This document shows positions 32,497-39,284 of a stretch of 43,884 nucleotides of DNA, piece by piece. Origin of the DNA: an uncultured Eubacteriales bacterium. Its GTDB lineage: Bacteria > Bacillota > Clostridia > Oscillospirales > Oscillospiraceae. The stretch covers positions 1 through 43,884 of the forward strand of contig UQUO01000016.1 of NCBI GenBank assembly GCA_900544295.1, written 5' to 3'. The notes under the pieces were generated by a model, which did not search any database, had not been told where the DNA came from, and saw nothing but the letters and a program-made list of their open reading frames with translations. How positions within the stretch are numbered: the first letter of the stretch is position 1; each line of letters opens with the position of its first letter. A program made the translations under genes and the position numbers.

Positions 32497-34182
32497 TCAG
32501 GCGGCCAGAGACTCAAGCTCGGCGCGGAGAGTGTCGGCGGCCTCGGCGTAGGCGGCGGGGTCGAGGGGGTCGGGCAGGCCCAGCTCCGATACCGCCTCGG
32601 AGCAGTAGTAGAGCTCCGGGTCCGTCGCGGCTATCTGCATGTACAGCTCCGCCGCCGCGCCCGGGTCGGTGCGGAGAAGGTCCAGCAGCTCCAGCACAGG
32701 GATGGCCGACATGCAGTAGCTGATGTAGTAGAAGGGCATCTCAAAATTGTGCGAGACGTAGACCCACTCGTACTCAAAGCCCTCATAAGGCTCGTAGCCG
32801 TAGCTCTCGTATACCTCGGCGTAGAGCTCCGGTATCCGCTCCGGCGTCAGCCCCTCCTCGGCGTAGACCCGCTGCTGGAACTCGTCGTAGAGCGCGCCGT
32901 CCAGTACGCTGGTGATGAGGTTGAAGAGCAGGTTCGCCAGCGCCCCGTCCGCGTCCGGGCCGAAGATCTCCCCGTACCAGTGCGTGGCCATGAGCTCCAT
33001 GCCGATGGACTGCATCTCGCTTATCTCGTTGTCCGAGACGCCGAAGATGAGGTCGCTCGGCACGCCGTAGAAGTTCAGGAAGTGGCCGAACTCGTGGAAG
33101 GTGTTCGTGTAGTCGTTGATGTCCCCCGCGGGGGAGTTGAAGATGAAGGGCTCGTTGTACCAGTAGAGCACGGTGGTGAAGCCCATGTCGGGCTTGGTGT
33201 CCAGGGCCTCGAAGTCGTAGAGCCCGTGCCGGAGCAGATATTCGCAGGCCTCGGCGGTCTCGGGCGAGATGCCGCCGGCCACGAGGCTCAGGGCCTCAAG
33301 CGCCTCCTGCTCCGTGCAGCTGCGCGCCGCGCTGTCCATGAGGCCGTAGAGCGCGGCGGCGTAATCGGCCAGCAGCGGGACGAAATGCTCCTTCGCCGCC
33401 GCCCAGATAGGCTGAGCCGCCTCGGGGCCGTAGTCCCGGGCAAAGCCGGAGTAGGCGTACTCGGCATAGTTTGCATAGCCGCTGAGCGCGGCCTGCTCCC
33501 GCCGGACGCCGACGAGCTCTGCGTACAGCCCGCATATGGCCTCCACATCCGGCACGGGCTGCGTGATGAGGGCGTAGTACTCGTCCACGAGCTCCCGCTC
33601 CCGGGAGGCGAGCCCGTTGTCAGCCCCGGAGCCGCCGGGCGTCCAGGACGCCCAGGAGGAGGCCTGGGCCTCGCCGCAGGCGGCGGCCATCAGCTCCTCG
33701 CCCGCGAGCAGGGTGGCCTCGTGCATCGTGTCCCAGAGGTAGTCCTCGGCCTCGTACAGGGCCTCGTAGGCCTCGGCGCGCGCGGCGGAGGCGGCCTCGT
33801 CTGAGGGGTCGCGGTAGTATTCGAGGTCACGCAGATCCGATGCGGTGCGTATGTAGTAGAACTCGTCCGTGAAGGCGAAGCATGCGTCGTAAAGCGCCTC
33901 CTCGTCAGGCCCCGAGGCCGCAACGGACAGCAGCTCATCGCCCAGGCTGCGGAAATAGTCGAGGTCGCTGTAGGCGTACATGTCGGAGTAGTCCGTGTCC
34001 GCGCGCCAGCTCCCGTAGAAGTAGAGCCCCTCCGTGAGGTAGTCCCCGGAGGGCAGGGAGGGTTCGGGCTCGGCCGTGGTCTCCAGCCTGTCCTCCAGCG
34101 CGTCGAGCACGCTGCCGCAGCCGGAGAGCGCGCCCAGGAGCAGGAGCGCCGCCAGCAGCAGCGCCGTCAGTCGCTTGTACAT
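32497..34182 (-). CDS. Lipoprotein zinc peptidase, M3 (oligopeptidase F)-like
   Basis: This is a surface lipoprotein with a peptidase domain. Residues 1-21 are a lipoprotein signal ending in LSGC, with Cys22 as the lipidation site, followed by an acidic linker. The zinc motif HEFGH is at residues 363-367, and the third ligand is probably Glu389 in NEISEMQSIGMELMA; this layout matches the M3 oligoendopeptidase family. Many Glu, Asp and Tyr residues give a strongly acidic protein. Family members are normally cytosolic, so a lipid-anchored copy suggests peptide trimming outside the cell. It follows the B3/B4-domain gene by 39 bases and ends the ymdB-yhaO-yhaN run. Confidence 0.82.
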   Translation of the reverse strand: MYKRLTALLLAALLLLGALSGCGSVLDALEDRLETTAEPEPSLPSGDYLTEGLYFYGSWRADTDYSDMYAYSDLDYFRSLGDELLSVAASGPDEEALYDACFAFTDEFYYIRTASDLRDLEYYRDPSDEAASAARAEAYEALYEAEDYLWDTMHEATLLAGEELMAAACGEAQASSWASWTPGGSGADNGLASRERELVDEYYALITQPVPDVEAICGLYAELVGVRREQAALSGYANYAEYAYSGFARDYGPEAAQPIWAAAKEHFVPLLADYAAALYGLMDSAARSCTEQEALEALSLVAGGISPETAEACEYLLRHGLYDFEALDTKPDMGFTTVLYWYNEPFIFNSPAGDINDYTNTFHEFGHFLNFYGVPSDLIFGVSDNEISEMQSIGMELMATHWYGEIFGPDADGALANLLFNLITSVLDGALYDEFQQRVYAEEGLTPERIPELYAEVYESYGYEPYEGFEYEWVYVSHNFEMPFYYISYCMSAIPVLELLDLLRTDPGAAAELYMQIAATDPELYYCSEAVSELGLPDPLDPAAYAEAADTLRAELESLAA

Positions 34183-34221
34183 ACTCGTCCTCCCTGGCCG
34201 CGCCCAGCGCGGCGCGTTTTT

Positions 34222-34929
34222 TTATAGCTCAGCCTCAAAGACGCAGTTGTCCCTGTCCACGAGGCCCACGGCGGTTTTCGCGCCGAAGTACCGCTCCAGG
34301 CCCTCGGCCAGCTCCGCGCGCGCGGCGAGCACGCGCTCAAGGTTCAGGCTCGTGAAGCCGTCGATGGGGAAGAGCAGGTCGCGAGTCTCGGGCGTTATCT
34401 TGCCGACTTCGCTCTGCCGCCAGGTCCAGCGGCGGGTGCGGACCTGCCCGTCGGAGACGTAGACCACCTCGCCCGGCTCCGGCGTCTCGGCCTCGCCGCC
34501 GCCGAAGGGGATGAAGCTGTCGCCCGGCTGCGCGTGGCGCACCTCCAGCGCGCGAGAGACGGTGCCCATGTCGTGCGCGCCTATGGGCAGGCGGTACTTG
34601 AGCGAGACGGCGTTGCCGAAGTCCACGACGGGGCTTATCTCCGGGAAGCCCTTGCCCTTGGCGATGCGCGTCAGCAGCGCCTCGATGGAGCACATGAACT
34701 TGTTCGGATTTATCTCCAGCGCCCGGAAAGCCTCGCGGCAGGGCACGATCTCGGGCGATTCCTTGACCTTCACGCCCTCCAGGGCCTTCTCACAGGCGGC
34801 GATGCTCTCGTGCAGCAGGGCCGAGACCTCGGCTATGGGCCGCGTGTTGTCCGCGCCCTTCACGGCCACGACGCCGAAGCAGGCGTCCGGCAAAAGCTCG
34901 AATACTGCGGGGGAAACTTCAAATCTCAT
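34222..34929 (-). CDS. B3/B4 (tRNA-editing-like) domain protein
   Basis: The 235-residue protein consists of a B3/B4 domain, the fold of the editing site in the phenylalanyl-tRNA synthetase beta chain. Typical segments are the NPNKFMCSIEALLTRI helix, VDFGNAVSLKYRLPIGAHDM, and a later GEVVYVSDGQVRTRRW strand pair. Stand-alone proteins of this type are widespread and may hydrolyse mischarged tRNA or related esters; function is not proven. The frame is open far upstream, but ATG 34929 has AAGGAG 9 bases before it and follows the YhaN-like stop by 17 bases. It belongs to the same operon. Confidence 0.8.
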   Translation of the reverse strand: MRFEVSPAVFELLPDACFGVVAVKGADNTRPIAEVSALLHESIAACEKALEGVKVKESPEIVPCREAFRALEINPNKFMCSIEALLTRIAKGKGFPEISPVVDFGNAVSLKYRLPIGAHDMGTVSRALEVRHAQPGDSFIPFGGGEAETPEPGEVVYVSDGQVRTRRWTWRQSEVGKITPETRDLLFPIDGFTSLNLERVLAARAELAEGLERYFGAKTAVGLVDRDNCVFEAEL

Positions 34930-34946
34930 TTCTTGCATCTCCTTAT

Positions 34947-36812
34947 CTAGTTGCAGGTGAACAGGATCACCTGTCTTGTTTCCGCAATTTCGCCCAGGAC
35001 CTCCATGGCCGCGGCGCGGCGCGCGGAGTCGAGGTTCACCAGCGCGTCGTCCAGGACTATGGGGCAGGGCTCCTCCGAGGGCAGGGTGAGCTCGACGATG
35101 GCCAGGCGCACGGCGAGGTACATGAGGTCGGCCGCGCCCTCGCTGAGGTACAGGGCCTCCCGCGGCGTCGTCTCGCCCTCCCGCCGCAGCAGGACGGAGA
35201 AGTCCCGCGCCACGGTCAGCTCCGCGTAGCGCCCGCCCGTCATGCGGGAGAGCAGCCGCGCCGCCCGGCGGCCCAGCTCGGGGGAAAAGCGGCTCTGCAG
35301 CTCGGCGTCGGCCTCGCGCAGCGTCTCCGCCGCGAGGGCTATGGCCGAGCACTGCCCGTTAAGCCTCTCCATATGCTCGCGCTTTTCGAGGATGCCGCTC
35401 TCCAGCACCAGGGGGTCGCCCATCGCGGCGACGGCCCCGCCGAGCTCCGCTATGGAGGCGCGCAGCAGCTCGCAGCGCCGCTCCGCCTCGCGGCGGCTCT
35501 CACTGGGCGGAAGCTCCTCGAACAGCCGGGCCTCGGCCTCGCTGCGGCGGGCTCTCGCCTCCTCCAGGGCCTCGCCCGCGCGGCGCTCGGCCCCCGCGGC
35601 CTTTTCCGCCGCGGCGCACAGCTCCGCATACTCGCGCGCGGCGTCCAAAAGCTCCCGCTCGTCCGCCGCTCCCCAGGCCGCAAGCAGCCTGTGCCGCTCC
35701 GCCGAGGCCTGCCGCGCGCGCTCCGCCGCCTTCGACGCGGCGAAAAAGCGCCAGGCCGCCAGCCCCGCGAAGAGCGCCGCGCCTATAAACGCCCAGGCGC
35801 TCACGAAGCCCAGGCCGAAAGCCACAAGGCAGAGCGCCGCGAATATGTATGCCGTCGTGCGCGAGACGCCGGAGCGCGCCGCAGCGCCGAGCTCCCCGGC
35901 CTTCTCAGCTGCCGCTTCGGCCTCGGAGAGGGCTTCGTCCGGCTCCATGCCCGCAAAGGGCGAGGCGCCTTCGGCGGCCTCTCGCCGCGCCCGCTCCGCC
36001 ACCGCGGCCGAGAGCGCCGCCTCAAGCCGCTGCACGTCCTCCCCGGCCTTCTCCACGGCCTCGCGCGCGGCCTGACGCACACGCCGGCGCTCCGTCTCCT
36101 CGCGCTCCGCCTCGGCCCTGGCCGCGCTCTCCATGAGCTCCAGCTCACGGCTGAGCCCCTCGCGGCGGCGGGAGGACTCGCTGACGCGCTCCAGCAGCTG
36201 CTCCTGTGCGCGCAGCTCGGCCTCAAGCTCGGGCAGCGCGCCCGTGCGGCGGCTGCTCCGGCGGCGGTTCTGCCAGGCCCGCAGGCGGCTGAGCGCCTCG
36301 GTGCAGCTGGTCCCCTCCTCGCCTGTCGAGACTACGGAAGCGATGCGCCGCTCCAGCTCGGCCGAGCCCGTGACCGCGGCCTCGCCCTGGCCTATGAAGG
36401 CGCTGCGGCGGAAGATCTCCCGCCCCGCGCCGATGAGCGCTTCGCCCGCCGAGGCCCCCGTGAGCCCCGGCACCGGCTCCGCCGTGCCGCTGTACACGGC
36501 CCGGAACTCCCGCATGGGCGAGGAGGCGGACTTGGTCCAGCGCGTGAGCGTTATCTCACGCCCCGCGTATTCGAGCTCCATCGTCCCGGACATCGGCGCG
36601 CCGGACCAGGGCGCGTAACGGAGCTTGTCGGGCAAAAAGCCGCCCTTCACGCGCTCCGAGGTGTCGATGCCGTAGAGCATGGCGCGGATGAAGGCGCACC
36701 AGGTGCTCTTGCCGCTCTCGTTGGGGCGGGCTATGACGTTGAGGCCGGGTTCGAGCTCCAGCGTCTCGCCCTCAAGGCGGCCGAAATCGGCGGTCATGCT
36801 GCGGATGATCAT
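34947..36812 (-). CDS. YhaN/SbcC-like SMC-type ATPase with membrane segments
   Basis: This 621-residue protein is an SMC/Rad50-type ATPase. The Walker A region is PNESGKST (residues 30-37), in which the first glycine of the usual GxxxxGKS is Arg29. The signature and Walker B are near the end (LSEGAADLMYLAVRLA, then PIVLDDALVNLD). Two coiled-coil arms, rich in Glu, Arg and Ala, flank a central pair of hydrophobic segments around residues 340-385 (ending in LAAWRFF). This middle membrane hairpin, in place of a zinc hook, is typical of YhaN-like proteins. It overlaps the nuclease gene by 4 bases. With that partner it should form a DNA end-processing complex, possibly held at the membrane. Confidence 0.87.
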   Translation of the reverse strand: MIIRSMTADFGRLEGETLELEPGLNVIARPNESGKSTWCAFIRAMLYGIDTSERVKGGFLPDKLRYAPWSGAPMSGTMELEYAGREITLTRWTKSASSPMREFRAVYSGTAEPVPGLTGASAGEALIGAGREIFRRSAFIGQGEAAVTGSAELERRIASVVSTGEEGTSCTEALSRLRAWQNRRRSSRRTGALPELEAELRAQEQLLERVSESSRRREGLSRELELMESAARAEAEREETERRRVRQAAREAVEKAGEDVQRLEAALSAAVAERARREAAEGASPFAGMEPDEALSEAEAAAEKAGELGAAARSGVSRTTAYIFAALCLVAFGLGFVSAWAFIGAALFAGLAAWRFFAASKAAERARQASAERHRLLAAWGAADERELLDAAREYAELCAAAEKAAGAERRAGEALEEARARRSEAEARLFEELPPSESRREAERRCELLRASIAELGGAVAAMGDPLVLESGILEKREHMERLNGQCSAIALAAETLREADAELQSRFSPELGRRAARLLSRMTGGRYAELTVARDFSVLLRREGETTPREALYLSEGAADLMYLAVRLAIVELTLPSEEPCPIVLDDALVNLDSARRAAAMEVLGEIAETRQVILFTCN

Positions 36813-37894
36813 AGCTCCTCCGCCTCCTCTCCGCCGTCGAGCGCGGCGAGGCCCCAGCGCACCGCGCGGGTGACGGCCTCGCGCCCCGCCTCGTCCGGCG
36901 CGGCGTCGTATTTCTCGCGCAGCCGGCGCAGGAAAGCCCCGCGCAGGCTGTCCTCCTGCGCGCGAGCCCAGACGTCCCGGCGCAGGCGGGTCTCGTCCCG
37001 CAGGCGCAGGCCGAAGCACTCGCCCTCAAGCCGGCGGCGCAGGGCCGCGAGGTCGGGCGGCGCGTCCGTCTCGCCCGTGACGCTCAGGCGGTATATGTTC
37101 CTCTCCGCGCCCTCGGGCAGGCGGAAGCTCTCAAGCTCGGAGGCGTCCACCTCCAGCCGCTCGTAGCGCCGGGTGCAGACGGGCGCGAAGCGGATCTTCA
37201 CGCCGCCGCGCTCCACGTCGGCGATGATGACGCCCTTTTCTCCCGTCTCGTCGAAGCCGCGGCCCTCTGGGCAGCCGGGCCAGGCGTAGAAGCAGTCCCC
37301 CGCCCGGCGCAGGCCGCTGAAGGCGTGGACGTGGCCGAAGGCGGCGTAGTCGAGGCCGCTGGCGGCCAGCTCCTCCTCGGAAACGGGGTCGTAGCGCGAG
37401 GAGGGGACGCCCACCTCGCCGTGCAGGCAGAGCAGTTCGAGCCGCCCCTCCTGCCTGGGCGCGGAAAAGCCGCGCAGCAGGGGGCCGGAGACCCTGTCCG
37501 TGAAGGCCGCGCCCCAGACCCGGACGCCGAGCTCCGGCACATCGAGGTCCTCCAGGCTCCGCCCGGTGAAGAGCCGGACGTTCTCCGGCAGGGCGAGCCT
37601 CTGCCAGCGCCCGCTGCGGCTGTAGAAGTCGTGGTTGCCGGGGGAGATGAAGACAGGCACCTCCATCTCGGCCAGCGCGAGGCGGAGCGTGTCCTCCGTC
37701 CCGGCCCAGGAGGCCGCGCTGTCGAAGAGGTCGCCGGCCAGCAGGACGAGCTGCGCCCCGCTCTCGGCCCGCAGCTGGGCGAGGGCGCGCAGCAGCTGCC
37801 GCTGCTCATTCCGGCGCAGGGCGGCCTTTTCCTCGGGCAGGCCCTCGAAGGGGGAGTCGAGGTGCAGGTCCGCCGCGTGGAGTATGCGTATCAT
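36809..37894 (-). CDS. YhaO/SbcD-like DNA repair metallophosphoesterase
   Basis: This is a calcineurin-type nuclease of the SbcD/Mre11 family. The five metal motifs are in order: DLHLD (Asp9, His11), GDLFD (Asp55), GNHD (86-89), a later histidine in LLCLHGEVG, and GHVHA near residue 191. The C-terminal 120 residues form the capping region and arginine-rich helices that contact the ATPase partner. The start overlaps the YmdB-like stop by 4 bases, and the gene overlaps the YhaN-like gene by another 4. This fits the YhaO-YhaN pair, which acts on DNA ends. At 361 residues it is of normal size. Confidence 0.88.
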   Translation of the reverse strand: MIRILHAADLHLDSPFEGLPEEKAALRRNEQRQLLRALAQLRAESGAQLVLLAGDLFDSAASWAGTEDTLRLALAEMEVPVFISPGNHDFYSRSGRWQRLALPENVRLFTGRSLEDLDVPELGVRVWGAAFTDRVSGPLLRGFSAPRQEGRLELLCLHGEVGVPSSRYDPVSEEELAASGLDYAAFGHVHAFSGLRRAGDCFYAWPGCPEGRGFDETGEKGVIIADVERGGVKIRFAPVCTRRYERLEVDASELESFRLPEGAERNIYRLSVTGETDAPPDLAALRRRLEGECFGLRLRDETRLRRDVWARAQEDSLRGAFLRRLREKYDAAPDEAGREAVTRAVRWGLAALDGGEEAEEL

Positions 37895-38664
37895 GTGAAC
37901 CTCACCGCCTCGGCGCGGGTGCAGGCGCCGGTCTCGCTGTCGAGCTCGAAGAGCGCGCCCTCCAGCTTGCAGGGGCCGGGCGCGCAGTCGTAGCGCCGCG
38001 GCACGTCGCCCAGGAACTTGCCTATGGACTGCTCGGGCTTTATGCCGATGACTGAGTCAACGGGCCCGGTCATGCCGAGGTCGGTGATAAAGCCGGTGCC
38101 GCGGCGGAGGATGCGCGCGTCGGAGGTCTGGACGTGGGTGTGGGTGCCCCAGACGGCGGAGACGCGCCCGTCGAGGTAGTGGGCCATGGCGGCCTTTTCG
38201 CTGGTGGCCTCGGCGTGGAAATCGACGGCTATCATCTTGGCCTCGGCGCCCTCGAGCAGGGCGTCGGCGGTGAGGAAGGGGTTATCCGTGTTGGGGTCCA
38301 GGGTGAAGCGGCCGAGGAGATTTATGAGCAGCAGCGGCCCGAAGGGCGTGCGGAACTCGGCCGCGCCGCGGCCGGGGCACTGGGGCGCGTAGTTGGCCGG
38401 GCGCAGGACGCGGGCGCTCTCGTCGAGGTAGGGCTGGAGCTCCCAGCGGGTCCAGGTGTGGTTGCCGAGGGTGACGGCGTCGGCCCCGGCGGCGAGCAGC
38501 GCGTCGCACTGCTTGGGCGTGACGCCGACGACGTTGGCGTTCTCACCGTTGACGGCGACGAAATCGGCGCCGAGCTCTTTTCTGATGCGTTTTAGGTTTT
38601 TCGCCGCGAAATCGAGGCCGGGCGCGCCGACCACGTCGCCTACGGCGAGCAGGCGGAAGAGCAT
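37891..38664 (-). CDS. ymdB: YmdB-like metallophosphoesterase (TIGR00282 type)
   Basis: This is a small calcineurin-type phosphoesterase of the YmdB family, whose Bacillus member hydrolyses 2',3'-cyclic nucleotides and affects biofilm and motility choices. The motifs are VGDVVG near the start, NGENA, GNHTW, DFHAEATSEK and WGTHTHVQT, which together are specific to this family. I chose ATG 38664 because AAGGAG lies 9 bases upstream; the longer frame starts inside the ribosome site. It is the first gene of the run leading to the nuclease pair, behind an extended -10 promoter. Confidence 0.88.
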   Translation of the reverse strand: MLFRLLAVGDVVGAPGLDFAAKNLKRIRKELGADFVAVNGENANVVGVTPKQCDALLAAGADAVTLGNHTWTRWELQPYLDESARVLRPANYAPQCPGRGAAEFRTPFGPLLLINLLGRFTLDPNTDNPFLTADALLEGAEAKMIAVDFHAEATSEKAAMAHYLDGRVSAVWGTHTHVQTSDARILRRGTGFITDLGMTGPVDSVIGIKPEQSIGKFLGDVPRRYDCAPGPCKLEGALFELDSETGACTRAEAVRFT

Positions 38665-38709
38665 GGGGTATCTCTCCTTTTTGGGCATAGTTTAAATCAA
38701 TAATAAAGA

Positions 38710-38738
38710 AGTATAACACAAGCGGCGCGCGGGGGCAA
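38710..38738 (-). promoter_or_regulatory. Promoter of the ymdB-yhaO-yhaN operon
   Basis: On the minus strand TTGCCC (38733-38738) and TATACT (38710-38715) are separated by 17 bases, with TGT before the -10 (extended -10). The start codon is about 45 bases downstream. Confidence 0.6.
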
Positions 38739-38797
38739 ATATTATTCGGCGGCCGGGGCATAATAGGGGCGAAGTCAAAAAACGGAGGGCGAAAAAG

Positions 38798-38962
38798 ATG
38801 CAGAACAGTTCATTTTTGAAGGGCATGGGCATGGGCCTGGCGATAGGCGCGTCCGTGGGCATGGCGCTTGCGCCGAAGCGCAAGAACACGAACGTCGTGG
38901 GCAAGGCCCTGAAGGCCGCCGGGGAGCTTGCGGAGAACATCACGGACGCGATGATGAAATAA
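38798..38962 (+). CDS. 54-residue small protein with Gly-rich helix
   Basis: A short frame too small for a standard ORF cut-off starts at ATG 38798, with GGAGGG 8 bases upstream, and ends at TAA 38960-38962. The N-terminus is MQNSSFLKGMGMGLAIGAS, a glycine-spaced hydrophobic helix that could insert in or lie on the membrane. It is followed by a basic APKRKN patch and an amphipathic C-terminal helix ending MMK. The layout recalls the YtxH-like small envelope proteins common in clostridia, but I cannot name it. It is read alone, between the divergent ymdB promoter and tRNA-Arg. Confidence 0.75.
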   Translation: MQNSSFLKGMGMGLAIGASVGMALAPKRKNTNVVGKALKAAGELAENITDAMMK

Positions 38963-38986
38963 TCGCCAAAAAAGCTCAAAAAAGAC

Positions 38987-39015
38987 TTGCAAAGCCGGAG
39001 GCGCTGTGCTAATAT
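38987..39015 (+). promoter_or_regulatory. Promoter of tRNA-Arg
   Basis: TTGCAA (38987-38992) and TAATAT (39010-39015) are separated by exactly 17 bases. Transcription would start around 39022, about 11 bases before the mature tRNA 5' end. Confidence 0.7.
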
Positions 39016-39032
39016 ATTAAGGCGCTCGATAA

Positions 39033-39109
39033 GCGCCGTTAGCTCAGCTGGATAGAGCGTCTGGCTACGGACCAGAAGGCCGGGGGTTCGAATCCCTCAC
39101 GGCGTGCCA
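39033..39109 (+). tRNA. tRNA-Arg (anticodon ACG)
   Basis: The 77-base sequence folds into a full cloverleaf. The acceptor stem is 39033-39039 with 39099-39105 (first pair G-T). The D arm is GCTC/GAGC, the anticodon stem TCTGG/CCAGA with loop CTACGGA, and the T arm GGGGG/CCCTC with loop TTCGAAT. The anticodon ACG is at 39067-39069, and its A34 is expected to become inosine to read CGU, CGC and CGA. The 3' CCA is encoded (39107-39109). It is a single-gene unit with its own promoter and terminator. Confidence 0.97.
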
Positions 39110-39144
39110 AAGCACCCGCCCGATAGGGCGGGTGCTTTGTTTTT
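39110..39144 (+). terminator. Terminator of tRNA-Arg
   Basis: Arms 39109-39121 and 39126-39138 pair perfectly with loop GATA, and GTTTTT follows. It starts directly at the tRNA 3' end. Confidence 0.88.
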
Positions 39145-39169
39145 GCGCGCGCGAACTTCTGGTTTTGCA

Positions 39170-39240
39170 GGGGCGGGGTGCATCGACCGCGAGAGGATAC
39201 CCTGCAATCAAAAATGCCGCCCATCGGGCGGCATTTTTGA
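39170..39240. terminator. Second copy of the dispersed hairpin unit; ends the DUF4914 gene
   Basis: TTGCAGGGGCGGGGT (from about 39171) precedes a perfect 13-bp hairpin (39210-39222 and 39226-39238) with A and T runs on its two sides. It can stop transcripts in both directions and lies 45 bases after the DUF4914-like stop codon. The same two-part unit follows argF at 20138-20234. Confidence 0.7.
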
Positions 39241-39284
39241 CTTTTCCGGGCGCGGAGCGGACATCTCGGCGGCTCGGCGCGGGC

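Noticed and set aside
34930..35352. Long N-terminal extension of the B3/B4-domain protein
   Set aside because: It lies inside the YhaN-like gene in another frame. ATG 34929 has a clear AAGGAG site.
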